A stretch of DNA of 64,000 bases, taken from Pseudomonadota bacterium (GTDB lineage: Bacteria; Pseudomonadota; Gammaproteobacteria; UBA9339). The stretch's first letter is position 1; each line of letters opens with the position of its first letter. The stretch spans positions 19,001-83,000 of the forward strand of contig JAJXWM010000004.1 in assembly GCA_021781615.1 (NCBI GenBank), read 5' to 3'. Positions 10,216-19,374 of the stretch are shown piece by piece. Under the pieces are notes generated by a model. That model worked only from the letters and a program-made list of their open reading frames with translations, made no database searches and was not told where the DNA came from. The position numbers and the translations under genes are program-made.

Positions 10216-10285
10216 CTTCGGGCTGTCGATTTATTTTAATTATTTCTTTTCCTCATCCTTAGCCTCGGTAAACTCAGCATCTACC
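10216..10285 (-). pseudogene. duplicated 3' end of dnaK
   Basis: About 70 bp nearly identical to 10346-10415, the true dnaK 3' end plus trailer, with only a few mismatches; the copies start 130 bp apart. The copy could still encode the final DAEFTE.KDEEKK residues but has no start. It looks like a local tandem duplication that copied the gene's end and its trailer. The 60 bp between the copies are GC-richer. Confidence 0.8.
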
Positions 10286-10369
10286 CACAGCCCTGCGCCT
10301 CGCAAGAAGCGCTCGGCTTAGGCTGGGCTGGTGAAGCCTTCCGCTCTTCGAGCTGTTGATTTAATTTAA

Positions 10370-12319
10370 CTATTTCTTTTCCTCATCCTTAACCTCGGTA
10401 AACTCAGCATCTACTACCTTTTCTTTGGTGCCTTGATCATGTTCGGCGTTGCCACCACCAGCTGCTTCGGGATGAACATCAGCGCTAGAATCTTGGCCCT
10501 TCTTGGCATAAACGCGCTCGGCCATTTTCGATGAAGCATCGAGTAACTCTTGGGTTTTTGCCTCAATTACACTCTTATCATCACTCTTTAGCACTTCTTT
10601 AAGTGCCGAAATTGCTGCGATAATTTTCGTCTTTTCGTCTTCTTGAACTTCACCACCTAAATCTTTCATGGCTTTTTCGGTAGCATGAATCATACTATCA
10701 GCATGATTACGCGCCACCACTAATTCTTGAAATTTACGATCTGCTTCTTTATTCTCTTCAGCATCTTTTACCATACGCTTAATTTCTTCCTCTGATAATC
10801 CACTGGCAGCTTTGATAATAATAGACTGTGCCTTACCAGTTGCCTTATCTTTGGCAGAAACATTTAAAATACCGTTAGCATCAATATCAAAAGTAACTTC
10901 AACTTGTGGGATACCACGCGGCGCTGGAGCAATATCGGTAAGATCAAATCTACCTAGTGATTTATTATTAGAAGCGGTTTCGCGCTCTCCTTGTAATACA
11001 TGGACCGTAACCGCAGTTTGACCATCCGCAGCAGTAGAAAATACTTGGGAAAACTTAGTTGGTATCGTGGTATTTTTTTCAATTAACTTCGTCATTACCC
11101 CACCTAAAGTCTCAATACCTAAAGAAAGAGGAGTAACATCAAGCAACAATACATCTTTAACTGTACCAGCTAATACACCTGCTTGAATTGCAGCACCAAC
11201 AGCAACTGCCTCATCAGGATTAATATCTCGTCGTGGTTCTTTACCAAAAATTTGCTTCACGAGTTCTTGCACTTTCGGCATTCTGGTTTGACCACCAACT
11301 AAAATAACTTCATTGATATCTTCAAGCTTTAATCCTGAATCTTTAATAGCAGTTTTGCAAGGAGCTATAGTTCTTTCGAGCAAATCTTCTACTAAAGCTT
11401 CTAACTTCGATCTAGTTATACGAATATTTAAATGCTTAGGTCCAGCTGCATCAGCGGTAATGTATGGTAAATTGACATCGGTTTGTTGTGTCGATGATAA
11501 TTCAATCTTAGCTTTTTCAGCAGCTTCTTTAAGACGCTGTAATGCCAAAGGATCTTTATGTAAATCAATACCACTCTCTTTTTTAAATTCATCAGCAAGA
11601 AAATCGATGATACGTATATCGATATCTTCACCGCCCAAGAAGGTATCACCATTAGTAGCTAATACTTCAAATTGGTGTTCACCATCAACTTCAGCAATCT
11701 CAATAATAGAAATATCAAAAGTACCGCCCCCCAAGTCATAAACCGCAATCTTGGTATCACCCTTCTTTTTATCCATACCATAAGCAAGAGCGGCAGCAGT
11801 TGGCTCATTGATAATTCTTTTTACTTCAAGACCGGCAATTCTACCCGCATCTTTGGTTGCTTGCCGTTGTGAATCGTTGAAATAAGCTGGCACCGTAATA
11901 ACCGCTTCTTTCACCTCTTCACCTAAATATCCTTCAGCAGTTTTTTTCATTTTAATCAAAATTTCAGCTGAAATCTGTTGCGGCGCCATTTTTCTGCCAT
12001 GCGCTTCTACCCAAGCATCACCATTATCAGCTTTGGCAATTGTATATGGCACCATTTTGATATCACGTTGTACCACCTCATCTTCATATTTCCGACCAAT
12101 CAAGCGCTTTATTGCAAAAAAAGTGTTTTTCGGATTAGTAACAGCTTGACGTTTAGCAGGTTCACCAACTATTGTTTCTTCATCCTTAGTAAAAGCTACT
12201 ATTGATGGAGTTGTGCGATGACCCTCACTATTTTCAATTACCCGAGCAGTTCCCCCAGCTTCTAAAATTGCCACACATGAATTGGTCGTACCAAGATCGA
12301 TGCCTATGATTTTTGACAT
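10370..12319 (-). CDS. dnaK: chaperone DnaK (Hsp70)
   Basis: ATP-driven chaperone for folding and stress recovery in the cytoplasm. It begins with the phosphate-binding [13 protein letters not shown], has [12 protein letters not shown] near 195 and the VGGQTRMP phosphate motif, an interdomain linker [15 protein letters not shown], and the acidic [11 protein letters not shown] tail. At 649 residues it is full length. The start is the ATG at 12319 with GGAG seven bases upstream; the frame extends four codons further to a TTG inside that ribosome site. A sigma-32-like promoter lies just upstream. Confidence 0.98.
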   Translation of the reverse strand: MSKIIGIDLGTTNSCVAILEAGGTARVIENSEGHRTTPSIVAFTKDEETIVGEPAKRQAVTNPKNTFFAIKRLIGRKYEDEVVQRDIKMVPYTIAKADNGDAWVEAHGRKMAPQQISAEILIKMKKTAEGYLGEEVKEAVITVPAYFNDSQRQATKDAGRIAGLEVKRIINEPTAAALAYGMDKKKGDTKIAVYDLGGGTFDISIIEIAEVDGEHQFEVLATNGDTFLGGEDIDIRIIDFLADEFKKESGIDLHKDPLALQRLKEAAEKAKIELSSTQQTDVNLPYITADAAGPKHLNIRITRSKLEALVEDLLERTIAPCKTAIKDSGLKLEDINEVILVGGQTRMPKVQELVKQIFGKEPRRDINPDEAVAVGAAIQAGVLAGTVKDVLLLDVTPLSLGIETLGGVMTKLIEKNTTIPTKFSQVFSTAADGQTAVTVHVLQGERETASNNKSLGRFDLTDIAPAPRGIPQVEVTFDIDANGILNVSAKDKATGKAQSIIIKAASGLSEEEIKRMVKDAEENKEADRKFQELVVARNHADSMIHATEKAMKDLGGEVQEDEKTKIIAAISALKEVLKSDDKSVIEAKTQELLDASSKMAERVYAKKGQDSSADVHPEAAGGGNAEHDQGTKEKVVDAEFTEVKDEEKK

Positions 12320-12352
12320 ATTTTTCTCCAAATATCTTTATTAATACTAGCT

Positions 12353-12381
12353 ATATTGGGGACAACAAAATGAATTTCAAG
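12353..12381 (-). promoter_or_regulatory. sigma-32-type heat-shock promoter of dnaK
   Basis: Read on the minus strand, CTTGAAA (12381-12375) is followed after 13 bp by CCCCAATAT (12361-12353), close to the RpoH consensus CTTGAAA / CCCCATnT. It lies 34 bp before the dnaK ATG. The match suggests that dnaK-dnaJ is under RpoH control, as in other gammaproteobacteria. Confidence 0.75.
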
Positions 12382-12402
12382 AGTAAAATGTAAATCATCT
12401 TA

Positions 12403-12449
12403 AACCTAAAAGCGTATATGGACTCATCACCCATATACGCTTTTAGGTT
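12403..12449 (-). terminator. 19-bp perfect hairpin after the sensor kinase gene
   Basis: Perfect inverted repeat of 19 bp (12403-12421 and 12431-12449) with a 9-base loop, between the kinase stop and the dnaK promoter. The position fits a terminator for the kinase transcript, but there is no long T run, so it may be a repeat of another kind. Confidence 0.6.
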
Positions 12450-12470
12450 AAAACCAGATAGCTATAGCCA

Positions 12471-14570
12471 CTAGGCTGAGTTTTTGGACAGGCTCTTAGG
12501 AAATTTTAAAGTAAACTCCGTATACTTATTAATCTCTGATTTACAACTAATATCACCACCATAAACCTGCATCACTTCTTTACAAAATGCCAACCCTAAA
12601 CCAGATCCTAACTGCTTTCTACTAGAAAACGGTTCAAAAATATCAATCAATACTTCTTCAGGGATACCCATAGCCGTATCAGTAAATCTTAAAATACTGT
12701 AATCATCATCTTCGTCGAAACTTATCTCTATCTCCCCCCTTTCAGTCTCTCTAATTGCATGAATAGAATTTCTAACTAAATTATACAACATATACTGCGT
12801 CAAGGTATCATCACCTTGATAAACAAAGTCTTTTATTCGACCTAACTTCACTGAAACCAAAGACCTCTCTTGCTCTAAGAAAGGGTAAGTTGCTAAAATT
12901 TTTTCCACATCTGAAGCTATCGATAGTCGCTTGAAGTTATCCTTTATATGCACTTTCGCAGTTAATGTTTTTAATACCACCAACATATTATCTATGGTAA
13001 AAGAAGCTATTTTAATCGCATGTTTGATCGACTTAAGCCGTCCATCTATTGCGTCTTTTTCGACGCTGGAAGCCCCAACAAAAGCTGGGGAAATCGCTAA
13101 TAAATCAGCACTGATCCCAATAATTGCTAGCGGCGTCCTTAATTCATGCGCAATACTTCCAGCAAGCATGCGCATGAATTTTGAAGTTTTCTCAACAACC
13201 GCTTGTTCCGCTTGTAATTTTTCAACTTCCTTACGATCTGAAATATCTAAAGCAGAGACAACCACACCAATAACGTTATTTTTATCATCAAATAATGGGA
13301 TGCGGTTTGCAATATAATGAGACTCCTTTCCATTTGGCAAGATAATGGGTTCTTCTTCAAGGTTTACTTTTGCTTTTCCGCTTTTTATAACCTCTAAATT
13401 AGCATCTTCCCACTTACTTATATACCGGCTCATCTCGGGAAGCTTTTTTTGGAAATCCTTATAAGTCAAACCCACGATGTCTTTCCTAGATTTTAACCCC
13501 ATAAATTTGGCTGCATTATTATTACATCCCAAAATGGTAAGATTTTTATCTAGCCAATAAACATTGCCAGGCAAACAAGCAATAATATTCTCTAAATAAT
13601 TTTGAACATCTTTTACATAAGCCACCGACGACTTACCTTCACTATAAACCTGACCGGTAATTTCTTCATTAACTTTTCCTAACAATTCTTTTTCTGCTCG
13701 CTCACGGGTCAATTGTAGTTGCCGCTCTGCCAACTTACGATCAGCTATATCAATAGATATACCAAGAATACCAATCACATTTTTATCTTTATCAAATAAA
13801 GGTACTCGACTAGTCAACAAAAAAACCTCTTTGCCGTCCGGCGTTATAAAAGGTTTATCCTCGATATTTAATTTAGGCTTACCAGTATTTACAACTTCTA
13901 AACTATCCTTCCACCACAAATCAATAGAATCGGCAAGCCACGGCATCCTCTTTTTAATTTCATCAAAAGATAACCCCACTAGTTCCTTCCTAGATTTTAA
14001 TCCGAAAAGCCGGGCATCATTATCGTTACACCCTAAACAAACACTATTTTTGTCTGTCCAGTAAATGTAACCTGGCATATTATTTATAATACCTTCTAAA
14101 TAACTCTTGATTCCTTCTGCATAATCTTTAACTGATTCTCCAACAATTTTGTCTTGCCCAGTTATCAGCTTATACTCTTCTGCAAGATACTCGACATCTG
14201 CTTGCTCTTCAGCGTAAATAATAAAACAACCTTCTGGGTTATCAAAGCTAAGGTTTGATTTAACTTTCCAACCTAATCTACATATTTTATTAGCCTGATT
14301 AAAATCTTTAGCGCCATCTTCTACAACTACACTTATGGCCAGCTTATTACTTTTTTGGACAAAGGATATTGCTAAACTTAAAGAAGAAAAAAAAGATTTT
14401 ATAGGTTGCTGCAAAACCGTTTTCCTCGTCACGCCAAAAAGAGTCTCAGCTGCTTTAGTAAGATCCATAATATGGTAGTCCGAAGATAGACAAAATGCTG
14501 CTTTCTCAAAGCCGCGAAAAAGCCACAAAAAGTCTTTATCGGCACCAACTTTTCCTTCGACTTTTTTCAT
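12471..14570 (-). CDS. PAS-PAS sensor histidine kinase
   Basis: Predicted cytoplasmic or peripheral sensor kinase of 699 residues; no membrane segments are seen. An N-terminal PAS-like region (about 25-130) is followed by two clearly duplicated PAS/PAC modules (about 160-285 and 320-455; compare YIYWTDKNSVCLGCND with NVYWLDKNLTILGCNN), each ending in DI(A/S)DRK. A HisKA domain with the phospho-acceptor in IAHELRTPLAII and an HATPase domain with GSGLGLAFCKEVM complete it. No response regulator is adjacent, so the partner is elsewhere. The signal is unknown. Confidence 0.9.
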   Translation of the reverse strand: MKKVEGKVGADKDFLWLFRGFEKAAFCLSSDYHIMDLTKAAETLFGVTRKTVLQQPIKSFFSSLSLAISFVQKSNKLAISVVVEDGAKDFNQANKICRLGWKVKSNLSFDNPEGCFIIYAEEQADVEYLAEEYKLITGQDKIVGESVKDYAEGIKSYLEGIINNMPGYIYWTDKNSVCLGCNDNDARLFGLKSRKELVGLSFDEIKKRMPWLADSIDLWWKDSLEVVNTGKPKLNIEDKPFITPDGKEVFLLTSRVPLFDKDKNVIGILGISIDIADRKLAERQLQLTRERAEKELLGKVNEEITGQVYSEGKSSVAYVKDVQNYLENIIACLPGNVYWLDKNLTILGCNNNAAKFMGLKSRKDIVGLTYKDFQKKLPEMSRYISKWEDANLEVIKSGKAKVNLEEEPIILPNGKESHYIANRIPLFDDKNNVIGVVVSALDISDRKEVEKLQAEQAVVEKTSKFMRMLAGSIAHELRTPLAIIGISADLLAISPAFVGASSVEKDAIDGRLKSIKHAIKIASFTIDNMLVVLKTLTAKVHIKDNFKRLSIASDVEKILATYPFLEQERSLVSVKLGRIKDFVYQGDDTLTQYMLYNLVRNSIHAIRETERGEIEISFDEDDDYSILRFTDTAMGIPEEVLIDIFEPFSSRKQLGSGLGLAFCKEVMQVYGGDISCKSEINKYTEFTLKFPKSLSKNSA

Positions 14571-14595
14571 ATTAAGACCGCCAGGCTTTAATTAC

Positions 14596-15249
14596 TTACT
14601 TTGTCCCAAACATCCGGTCACCAGCATCACCCAATCCCGGCAAAATATAGCCTTTTTTATTCAGCTTACGATCTAACTTTACTGCAAATACTGGCACATC
14701 AGGATGCTCCTGAAAAACACGCTCTACGCCCTCCGGGGCAGCCAAAATACAAACAAAGCTAATTTTTTTCACACCAGCAGACTTCAATTTATCAATAGAC
14801 CTTACCGCTGAACCACCGGTTGCCAACATCGGATCACAAATATAAAACTGTCGATCTTTGCTATGACTAGGGATTTTAAAATAATACAAATGTGGTTCTA
14901 ACGTAACTTCATCACGGTAAAGACCGATATGAGCTACCCGCGCTAGCGGCATAAGGCTTAAAAACCCATCTACCATCCCAATGCCAGCCCGTAATATTGC
15001 TAAAATTACCGGCTTTTTACCGGCAAGCACTGGCATCTCACAACTTTCTAGTGGAGTTTCAATAAGCTCATCAACCAAAGGTAAACTTTTGGTGGCCTCA
15101 TAAACTAATAAAGTACTAATCTCATCTACCAACTCCTTAAACTCTTTCTTTTTCGTATCTTTTTTCCTAAGCAAAGTAAGTTTATGTTGCAGCAACGGGT
15201 GTTGTACCTCGTGAAAATTACTAAAAATTTCATGTTTTTTAATCGGCAT
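14596..15249 (-). CDS. upp: uracil phosphoribosyltransferase
   Basis: Pyrimidine salvage enzyme making UMP from uracil and PRPP. The PRPP-binding loop appears as CDPMLATGGSAV, the ILRAGIGMVDG segment lies at about 85-95, and the uracil-binding GYILPGLGDAGDR is at the C terminus. Length 217 is close to the usual 208-212. It overlaps the preceding inhibitor gene by 11 bp. Confidence 0.95.
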   Translation of the reverse strand: MPIKKHEIFSNFHEVQHPLLQHKLTLLRKKDTKKKEFKELVDEISTLLVYEATKSLPLVDELIETPLESCEMPVLAGKKPVILAILRAGIGMVDGFLSLMPLARVAHIGLYRDEVTLEPHLYYFKIPSHSKDRQFYICDPMLATGGSAVRSIDKLKSAGVKKISFVCILAAPEGVERVFQEHPDVPVFAVKLDRKLNKKGYILPGLGDAGDRMFGTK

Positions 15250-15649
15250 TATTAGTCACCACCTTAAAGTTAACAGCTTTTGCTCCCTGCTCCTCCCAAG
15301 GACGAAGATAAATTAAAGTTATACTCGTTAATTGCGGCACAACAAACCCCTCAGCTTTAACTTGGAATGTCCATTTTTCGTAACCAGGAGCCCCCACCAG
15401 CCTTTTGTTTTCAGGCGGATAAAATTTATGCCGCACCGGCTTAATCAAATTAGCATCATACCCTTTTAACAGCCATGAATATCCAGTTGTTGGATTAGAT
15501 TGCAAAATAATACTAAATGTCGATTCCGATTTCTTCACTATAATAGTTTTTAAAGGATCGCTAAAAACCATTTTTTGATCATCAGCTTGAATGGCAACTG
15601 CAATTAGCAACAAACTTAACCATAAAAATCTTGCTCTACCTTTTATCAT
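15239..15649 (-). CDS. secreted chagasin-family (I42) cysteine protease inhibitor-like protein
   Basis: A 136-residue protein with a signal peptide (about 1-22, ending in a SLLLIAVAIQA stretch) and a chagasin-like beta fold: NPTTGYSW (about 52-59) is the family's first inhibitory loop and LRPWEEQG matches the RPW-type loop near the C terminus. I42 proteins inhibit papain-like proteases and occur in bacteria and protozoa. Location would be periplasm or outside the cell. The start overlaps the transporter stop (TAATG). A target, host or own, is not evident. Confidence 0.8.
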   Translation of the reverse strand: MIKGRARFLWLSLLLIAVAIQADDQKMVFSDPLKTIIVKKSESTFSIILQSNPTTGYSWLLKGYDANLIKPVRHKFYPPENKRLVGAPGYEKWTFQVKAEGFVVPQLTSITLIYLRPWEEQGAKAVNFKVVTNNAD

Positions 15650-17025
15650 TACTCCCCCAGCTCACGACTCTTTTTACCCATACGCAAATTCGCTTCGATA
15701 TGCTCTAATGAGACCTTTTTAGTTTCTGGAACTAAAAAATATACAAAAAGTAAACTCAGGAAGCATAATATACTATATAATAAAAATACACCTTTTAATT
15801 GTAACCAATGTACTAATGGCAAAAATGTAGAAATAACCAGCATATTAGTACCCCAGATAGTTGCCGTTGCTAAACTCATAGCCAAACCACGAACCCTCAA
15901 AGGAAACATCTCAGAAATCATCAGCCAACCTATTGGGCCAAAACTAATAGCAAAACTTGCGATATAAATAGTCACACTTATAAGCAATAACCCTTTAAAA
16001 AACCATGTTTCCTTTGGTAAAAACCAAAATGCCATACTAATAATTAATAAACCAAGAGTCATGCCTGTCGATCCTAATAATAGAAGTGGCCGACGTCCCC
16101 ACCTATCGATCAGCGGCAAGCCAATAATAGTAAATATAGTAAGTACCGCTCCGATACCTAAGCTTGCCAGTACTGCCCCAGAAACATCCTCAAATCCAAT
16201 AGATGTAAAAATCAGTGGTCCATAATAAACAAAAACATTAATCCCAACCAACTGCTGAAATGCCGCAATACCAAAACCAACCATCATCGCTGGTAATAGC
16301 CATGCTTTTAATAGCATCTTCCAATCTTTACGCTGCTCACTGACACTTTCTTTGATCTCAAATAACTCTAATTCGATATTACTTGATGCCATGCGCACCA
16401 TTTCTAAAACTTCTCTTGCGGCATGCTCTCGGCCAATAACCATCAGCCAACGGGGACTTTCTGGCACCAACAGTAATCCAATAAAAAGCATTATTGCCAA
16501 AATAACTCCCACTCCAAACATCAAATGCCAATGATCACCAAAAGAAAACCCATAACTTACAACATAAGAAATAAAGATGCCGATAACAATAAACAGTTGA
16601 TTAAGTCCCACCATAATACCGCGCCTACTAAAAGGAGCTAATTCGGAGATATATAAAGGAACCACATAGGAAGATATCCCAATGGCAAAACCAACTACAG
16701 TTCGACTAATAACCAAAAGCTGAAACGTCGAAGACAAAGCACTACCCAAAGCTCCACAAAAAAACAAAAGTGCGTTAAACATCAAAAGATGGCGACGACC
16801 ACAATAATCTACGATCCTTCCACTAATAACAGCACTAATACATGCTCCAAACAATGCCGCGCTTGTTAATAAACTAGTATCAAAAGGGGATAATTGAAGC
16901 TCTTTATTGATAAAAAGGATAGTTCCAGAAATAATGCCGGTATCAAAACCAAAAAGTAACCCACTGATGGCAGATACAAATACCACCCAATAAATAACTC
17001 CTTTATTTTTTCCAATTTTAAACAT
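15649..17025 (-). CDS. sugar porter family MFS transporter (proton symporter type)
   Basis: Twelve predicted membrane helices in the sugar-porter layout: GLLFGFDTGIISG in helix 1, GRIVDYCGRRHLL after helix 2, VPESPRWL before the central loop, DRWGRRPLLLLG in the second half and the C-terminal VPETKKVSLEHIE. This resembles XylE/GalP-type hexose or pentose symporters; the substrate cannot be named. The frame reaches 17040, but the ATG at 17025 has a GGATGG sequence upstream and gives the usual N terminus. Translation is coupled to the inhibitor gene that follows. Confidence 0.9.
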   Translation of the reverse strand: MFKIGKNKGVIYWVVFVSAISGLLFGFDTGIISGTILFINKELQLSPFDTSLLTSAALFGACISAVISGRIVDYCGRRHLLMFNALLFFCGALGSALSSTFQLLVISRTVVGFAIGISSYVVPLYISELAPFSRRGIMVGLNQLFIVIGIFISYVVSYGFSFGDHWHLMFGVGVILAIMLFIGLLLVPESPRWLMVIGREHAAREVLEMVRMASSNIELELFEIKESVSEQRKDWKMLLKAWLLPAMMVGFGIAAFQQLVGINVFVYYGPLIFTSIGFEDVSGAVLASLGIGAVLTIFTIIGLPLIDRWGRRPLLLLGSTGMTLGLLIISMAFWFLPKETWFFKGLLLISVTIYIASFAISFGPIGWLMISEMFPLRVRGLAMSLATATIWGTNMLVISTFLPLVHWLQLKGVFLLYSILCFLSLLFVYFLVPETKKVSLEHIEANLRMGKKSRELGE

Positions 17026-17087
17026 ACACCATCCACACATTGTTCACAGATCAATATCTAAAATTCATTTTACTTTACATAGGGCGC

Positions 17088-17213
17088 TAATCAATTTTCT
17101 GACTTCGCCCGGGGTATGAACCCCGGGCTCGCCCAAGGGGGATAAGCTCTGCTTCTCCCCCAAGGTCAATCCACCATCGCTTTATCCTCGCAGCAAGCTG
17201 CGAGGAAATTTAG
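17088..17213 (-). repeat. three-hairpin dispersed repeat, copy 1
   Basis: About 125 bp with three successive hairpins: CCCGGGGT/ACCCCGGG, a long CCAAGGGGGATAAGC arm with its complement, and TCCTCGCAGC/GCTGCGAGGA. It adjoins the tsaB stop codon and lies downstream of it on the minus strand. Related copies are at 35727-35850, 46285-46392 and, in reverse, 39949-40012. It occupies nearly the whole gap between the sugar porter and tsaB. Confidence 0.8.
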
Positions 17214-17214
17214 A

Positions 17215-17886
17215 TTATACCCACGCTACCTTCTCTCGTAAATACACCGGCAAGGCTTTTTCTGCTACAACCACTTTTTCCTTACCCTTAAAAAAATCAT
17301 CTGCTGCTAATTGCACCACATATTTAGCCTGAACGTACTGTTTAGCTACAAATTTCACCATATTTTTGGCAAAAAACTCCTGATAAACACCAAATCCACT
17401 ACCAATACCGACAAAGTCTTCTCGATGATCAAAATTAGCCTCACTTGGTCTTATTAGTCGATCAGGCGCAATGGCTTGCATAATCTCAAAACTATCGGCC
17501 CGGTACTCTCCCCAATAAACCTCCTGCATCCTCGCATCTTGAGCAACTAGTACTTGAGCTAAACCAAGCTCTACAAAAACCTCTTGGGCTAAAGCTCGTA
17601 ATGTTGAAATCCCAATAACCGGAAGCTTAGATGAAAAAGCAAGACCTTGCGCAACACTTGCAGCTAAGCGAATACCGGTAAAACTTCCGGGCCCCTGACC
17701 AAACGCAATAGCATCAAGCTGTTTATAATCAAGATCGGCCTCAGACAATATTTCATCAATCATAGGTAGAATAAATTTAGTATGAGCTGATGGTGCCATC
17801 ATAAAACGATCACAGATGCTATTATCATAAGATAAAGCTACAGAACACGCATCAGTTGAGGTGTCGATTGCCAGAATTTTCGCCAT
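17215..17886 (-). CDS. tsaB: tRNA threonylcarbamoyladenosine protein TsaB
   Basis: Non-catalytic partner of TsaD in making t6A37 on ANN-reading tRNAs. The N-terminal ILAIDTSTDACSVAL and the FGQGPGSFTGIRLAASVAQGLA stretch (about 70-91) identify the family. The preferred start is the ATG at 17886 giving MAKILAIDTS; the frame is open to 17919, which would add 11 residues without homology. Length 224 is normal. Confidence 0.93.
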   Translation of the reverse strand: MAKILAIDTSTDACSVALSYDNSICDRFMMAPSAHTKFILPMIDEILSEADLDYKQLDAIAFGQGPGSFTGIRLAASVAQGLAFSSKLPVIGISTLRALAQEVFVELGLAQVLVAQDARMQEVYWGEYRADSFEIMQAIAPDRLIRPSEANFDHREDFVGIGSGFGVYQEFFAKNMVKFVAKQYVQAKYVVQLAADDFFKGKEKVVVAEKALPVYLREKVAWV

Positions 17887-18015
17887 ACAGTTAACATAAC
17901 ATATTATCTCTATAACCACAAAAGCAAGAGAAAGTAGCCAGGGTTGCCTTTCTTAGATCGCTTGTGGTTAATAAAGAAGCCAGGTAGAATCACGAGAAAA
18001 TTCATTTAAAAACCT

Positions 18016-19323
18016 ATGCGGCAAACAAAGTTATTTACAGGAAAAATCACTTTCCAGGCAGTAGTAATCTTACTTCTCGCCTCCTGTTTCTACCTTTATG
18101 AATTCGTCGTCCAAGTAGCTCCTGGAGCGATCGCCCAAAATCTCATGCACGACTTTGCTATTGACGCCACAAAATTTGGCTTTATCTATGCGTGCTTTTA
18201 TTATTCCTATACCCCGCTACAATTAACTACCGGCCTCCTATTAGATCGTTATAGCGCAAGAATCATTTTAACTTGTGTTTCTGCTATCTGCGCCTTTGGA
18301 GTATTACTATTTGCCTACGCTCCAAATATGTATGTTGCCTCTATTGCTCGTTTTATCATGGGCGGCGCATCATCTTGCGCTTTCATTGGGGTATTACATT
18401 TGGCAGCACGCTGGGTACCGCCGGCTTATTTCGCTCTTTTTGCCGGCATAGTCGAAATGATGGGTTCTTTTGGCGGAGCTTTAGGAAGCGAACCTTTTGC
18501 AGTATTGATAAAATATTTCGACTGGCGCACTATAATTACCTGGTTTGCCTACATTGGATTCGTCTTGGCTATTCTTATTGCTCTATTTGTTCGTAACCAA
18601 CCATCAGATCTAAAAACATTTACCCCACCAAAAACTGAAAAAAACTTTATTTGGAATAATTTAAAAATAGTATTAAGCAATCGAGAAACATGGCTAATCG
18701 GCATTTACTCGTTTTTAATCTGGGCACAAATTTTAGCATTTGCTGGACCTTGGGGTGCACAATTTATACATTTAAGTTGTAACCTTGATAACGTAGCTGC
18801 AACAAGAGCAATCATTTATATCTGGGCTGGCGTCGCTATTATGAGCCCCTTTATCGGTTGGCTTTCTGATACTATCGGGAGACGTTGCATTATCATGACT
18901 ACTTGCGCCATCGCAGGAGCAGTTGCCATGACCCTCATAATATTCTTAACTAACATTCCATCTGTATTCCTTAACATTCTGATGTTTACTCTTGGCTTTG
19001 CTTCAGCCGGACAAACTTTATCATTTGCATTAATTAAAGATAATAATTCACCACACACCAATAGCACTGCCAATGGATTTAATAATATGTGCGTGGTTGC
19101 TGGTGGATTTATACTTCCGGTTTTAATAGGAAAAATCTTAACCATAACCTGGCAAGGACTGATACAAAATAATGTTCCAATATATGATTTATACGGATAT
19201 CAGATTGCACTTTCAATATTACCAATATGTTATCTAATCGCCGCTCTCATCAGCATTTTTGGCATCAAAGAGACCAATTGTCGGATGATTTGGCAAGATC
19301 GAAATCTACCATTCATAAAATAA
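18016..19323 (+). CDS. MFS transporter (Legionella/Francisella phagosomal-transporter style)
   Basis: A 435-residue permease with twelve predicted helices. The start FYLYEFVVQVAPGAIAQNLMHDF and GLLLDRYSARIIL resemble MFS proteins common in Legionella, Coxiella and Francisella, some of which import amino acids or nucleosides from the host; this is family knowledge and the substrate is unknown. It is convergent with pepN. No clear Shine-Dalgarno precedes the ATG. The motif SDTIGRRCI begins the second half. Confidence 0.85.
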   Translation: MRQTKLFTGKITFQAVVILLLASCFYLYEFVVQVAPGAIAQNLMHDFAIDATKFGFIYACFYYSYTPLQLTTGLLLDRYSARIILTCVSAICAFGVLLFAYAPNMYVASIARFIMGGASSCAFIGVLHLAARWVPPAYFALFAGIVEMMGSFGGALGSEPFAVLIKYFDWRTIITWFAYIGFVLAILIALFVRNQPSDLKTFTPPKTEKNFIWNNLKIVLSNRETWLIGIYSFLIWAQILAFAGPWGAQFIHLSCNLDNVAATRAIIYIWAGVAIMSPFIGWLSDTIGRRCIIMTTCAIAGAVAMTLIIFLTNIPSVFLNILMFTLGFASAGQTLSFALIKDNNSPHTNSTANGFNNMCVVAGGFILPVLIGKILTITWQGLIQNNVPIYDLYGYQIALSILPICYLIAALISIFGIKETNCRMIWQDRNLPFIK

Positions 19324-19374
19324 GGGGTACAGCACCACCATTAACATACCTCGAGAATAAATTATGATGCGTAA

